From Polyangiaceae bacterium (GTDB taxonomy: Bacteria; Myxococcota_A; Polyangia; Polyangiales; Polyangiaceae): 64,000 bases of DNA. Below, one piece after another: positions 63,377 to 64,000 of the stretch. The number at the start of each line of letters is the position of its first letter. The first letter of the stretch is position 1. The translations under genes were made by a program, and so were the position numbers. The stretch lies in assembly GCA_020633205.1 (NCBI GenBank), contig JACKEB010000012.1, forward strand, positions 496,001-560,000, read 5' to 3'. The notes below the pieces were generated by a model that worked only from the letters and a program-made list of their open reading frames with translations, did not search any database and had not been told where the DNA came from.

Positions 63377-64000
63377 ATGACTGTTCTGGGGTTTGGGGTG
63401 AGGCGCTCCGTTTCGCGCCGAGTGGCCGCTGTGCGACCGCTGTTTCTACTCGGGCTAGGCGCTGCGCTGGCGCTCGGCTGCAGCCCGACACAAAACGTGC
63501 GGGCGCTTCGCGCGTACGCCTACGAAGATCCGAACCTGCCGGTCGCCATCGATCGCGTGAAGGATCTCTACGCGACCCTGGACCTCGTGGATCGGCTACT
63601 GCTCGAGACGCCCTACACTCCAGGCGACGAGTGGATCCAAAAGCTACCACTCAGCGATCGTGAAGCGGAGCGCATCCGAGAGCAAATCCGAGGCCGGGAG
63701 CCGTACACCAGCCGTGAGTACGAGGTTCCGATCCTGAAGATCTACCGCATTCACCTCGAGCGCGTCCTGCTCGACGTCCGCCGTAGCAAGCCGAAGTACG
63801 ATCTCGACGCGGAGCCGGAAGAGGACCCGAAGGAAGAGAGCTCGAGCTACGCCCCTGAGGATATTGCCGCGCGGCAATTTATTGCGGTGCCGGGCAAACC
63901 GGTCAAGCCGGAGGACATCGACCTCGACGAAGAGGAAGAGCCTCCGCCGAAGAAGCCCGGCTCGAGCGACAAGCCCTCAGCGAGTGACAGCGACGTCTCC
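63377..64000 (+). CDS. Lipoprotein of unknown function, 3' end beyond window
   Basis: Open frame from ATG 63377 to the window edge (208 codons, no stop). Signal peptide with hydrophobic PLFLLGLGAALALG and lipobox ALGC, then RALRAYAYEDPNLPVAIDRV, a helical acidic/basic region with KDLYATLDLVDRLLLETPYT, REAERIREQIRGREPYTSRE and repeated RR/EE-rich stretches, ending in an acidic/Pro region (EEEEPPPKK). No family recognised. Possibly an envelope-associated coiled-coil protein. Its stop and full length are outside the window. Confidence 0.6.
   Translation, partial: MTVLGFGVRRSVSRRVAAVRPLFLLGLGAALALGCSPTQNVRALRAYAYEDPNLPVAIDRVKDLYATLDLVDRLLLETPYTPGDEWIQKLPLSDREAERIREQIRGREPYTSREYEVPILKIYRIHLERVLLDVRRSKPKYDLDAEPEEDPKEESSSYAPEDIAARQFIAVPGKPVKPEDIDLDEEEEPPPKKPGSSDKPSASDSDVS

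Overview
This window looks like ordinary chromosome from a high-GC Myxococcota (order Polyangiales or a close relative). That placement is inference. It rests on two proteins with MYXO-CTERM-like tails, many lipoproteins with Gly/Ser-rich linkers, a Hanks-type kinase, and a tig-clpP-clpX-lon block whose Lon begins MFF as myxobacterial LonV does. I saw no insertion sequence, prophage, integrase or CRISPR array.

Layout. 1-4244 (minus): a tightly overlapping operon of a Tat-signal protein, a matrixin-type protease, lpxB and a GT39-like membrane glycosyltransferase cut by the window edge. 4593-8263 (plus): glnD and a TPR lipoprotein. 8363-12055 (minus): parA, parB and a 645-residue membrane-anchored protein. 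12543-19854 (plus): a small acidic protein with a strong terminator, then tig, clpP, clpX and lon. 20041-25821: a DUF2007-like protein, tRNA-Val(UAC), two secreted Cys- or Gly-rich proteins and a RibBA-like protein. 25824-30871 (mostly minus): histidine kinase/response regulator, TVP38-like membrane protein, and two glycosyltransferases of the TIGR04282/TIGR04283 pair. 30986-34521 (plus): ECF sigma factor, zinc-type anti-sigma factor with TPRs, an exported protein and a Kazal-like lipoprotein, all overlapping. 34571-34824: tRNA-Asp(GUC) with a duplicated 3' end and two near-identical terminators. 34977-40205 (plus): TetR regulator, SDR/hydrolase fusion, TerB-like protein, TPR protein, and a lipoprotein carrying all copper ligands of a PHM-type monooxygenase. 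40238-45697: ttcA, a GMC oxidoreductase and a KstD/fumarate-reductase-like flavoprotein, the last two preceded by identical KstR-like palindromes, and a TauE/SafE permease. 45750-52831: LysM/DUF882 peptidase-like protein, SUMF1-like lipoprotein, gltA, Ser/Thr kinase and COG0523 GTPase. 52884-64000: MORN lipoprotein, Suv3-like helicase, a lipoprotein resembling truncated haemoglobin with its partner, crotonase, DUF3604 protein, luciferase-like oxidoreductase and a partial lipoprotein.

Much of the content is housekeeping: nitrogen sensing (glnD), chromosome segregation (parAB), protein folding and degradation (tig/clpPX/lon), lipid A (lpxB), riboflavin, TCA cycle (gltA) and tRNA thiolation (ttcA). 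The accessory part is dominated by exported proteins and signalling. The most interesting items are the two flavoenzyme genes sharing a KstR-like operator, the globin-like lipoprotein, the copper-monooxygenase-like lipoprotein, the paired plus-strand hairpin repeats between the two flavoenzyme genes, and the partly duplicated tRNA-Asp locus. Coordinates were read by eye; start sites that differ from the longest frame are explained per entry.
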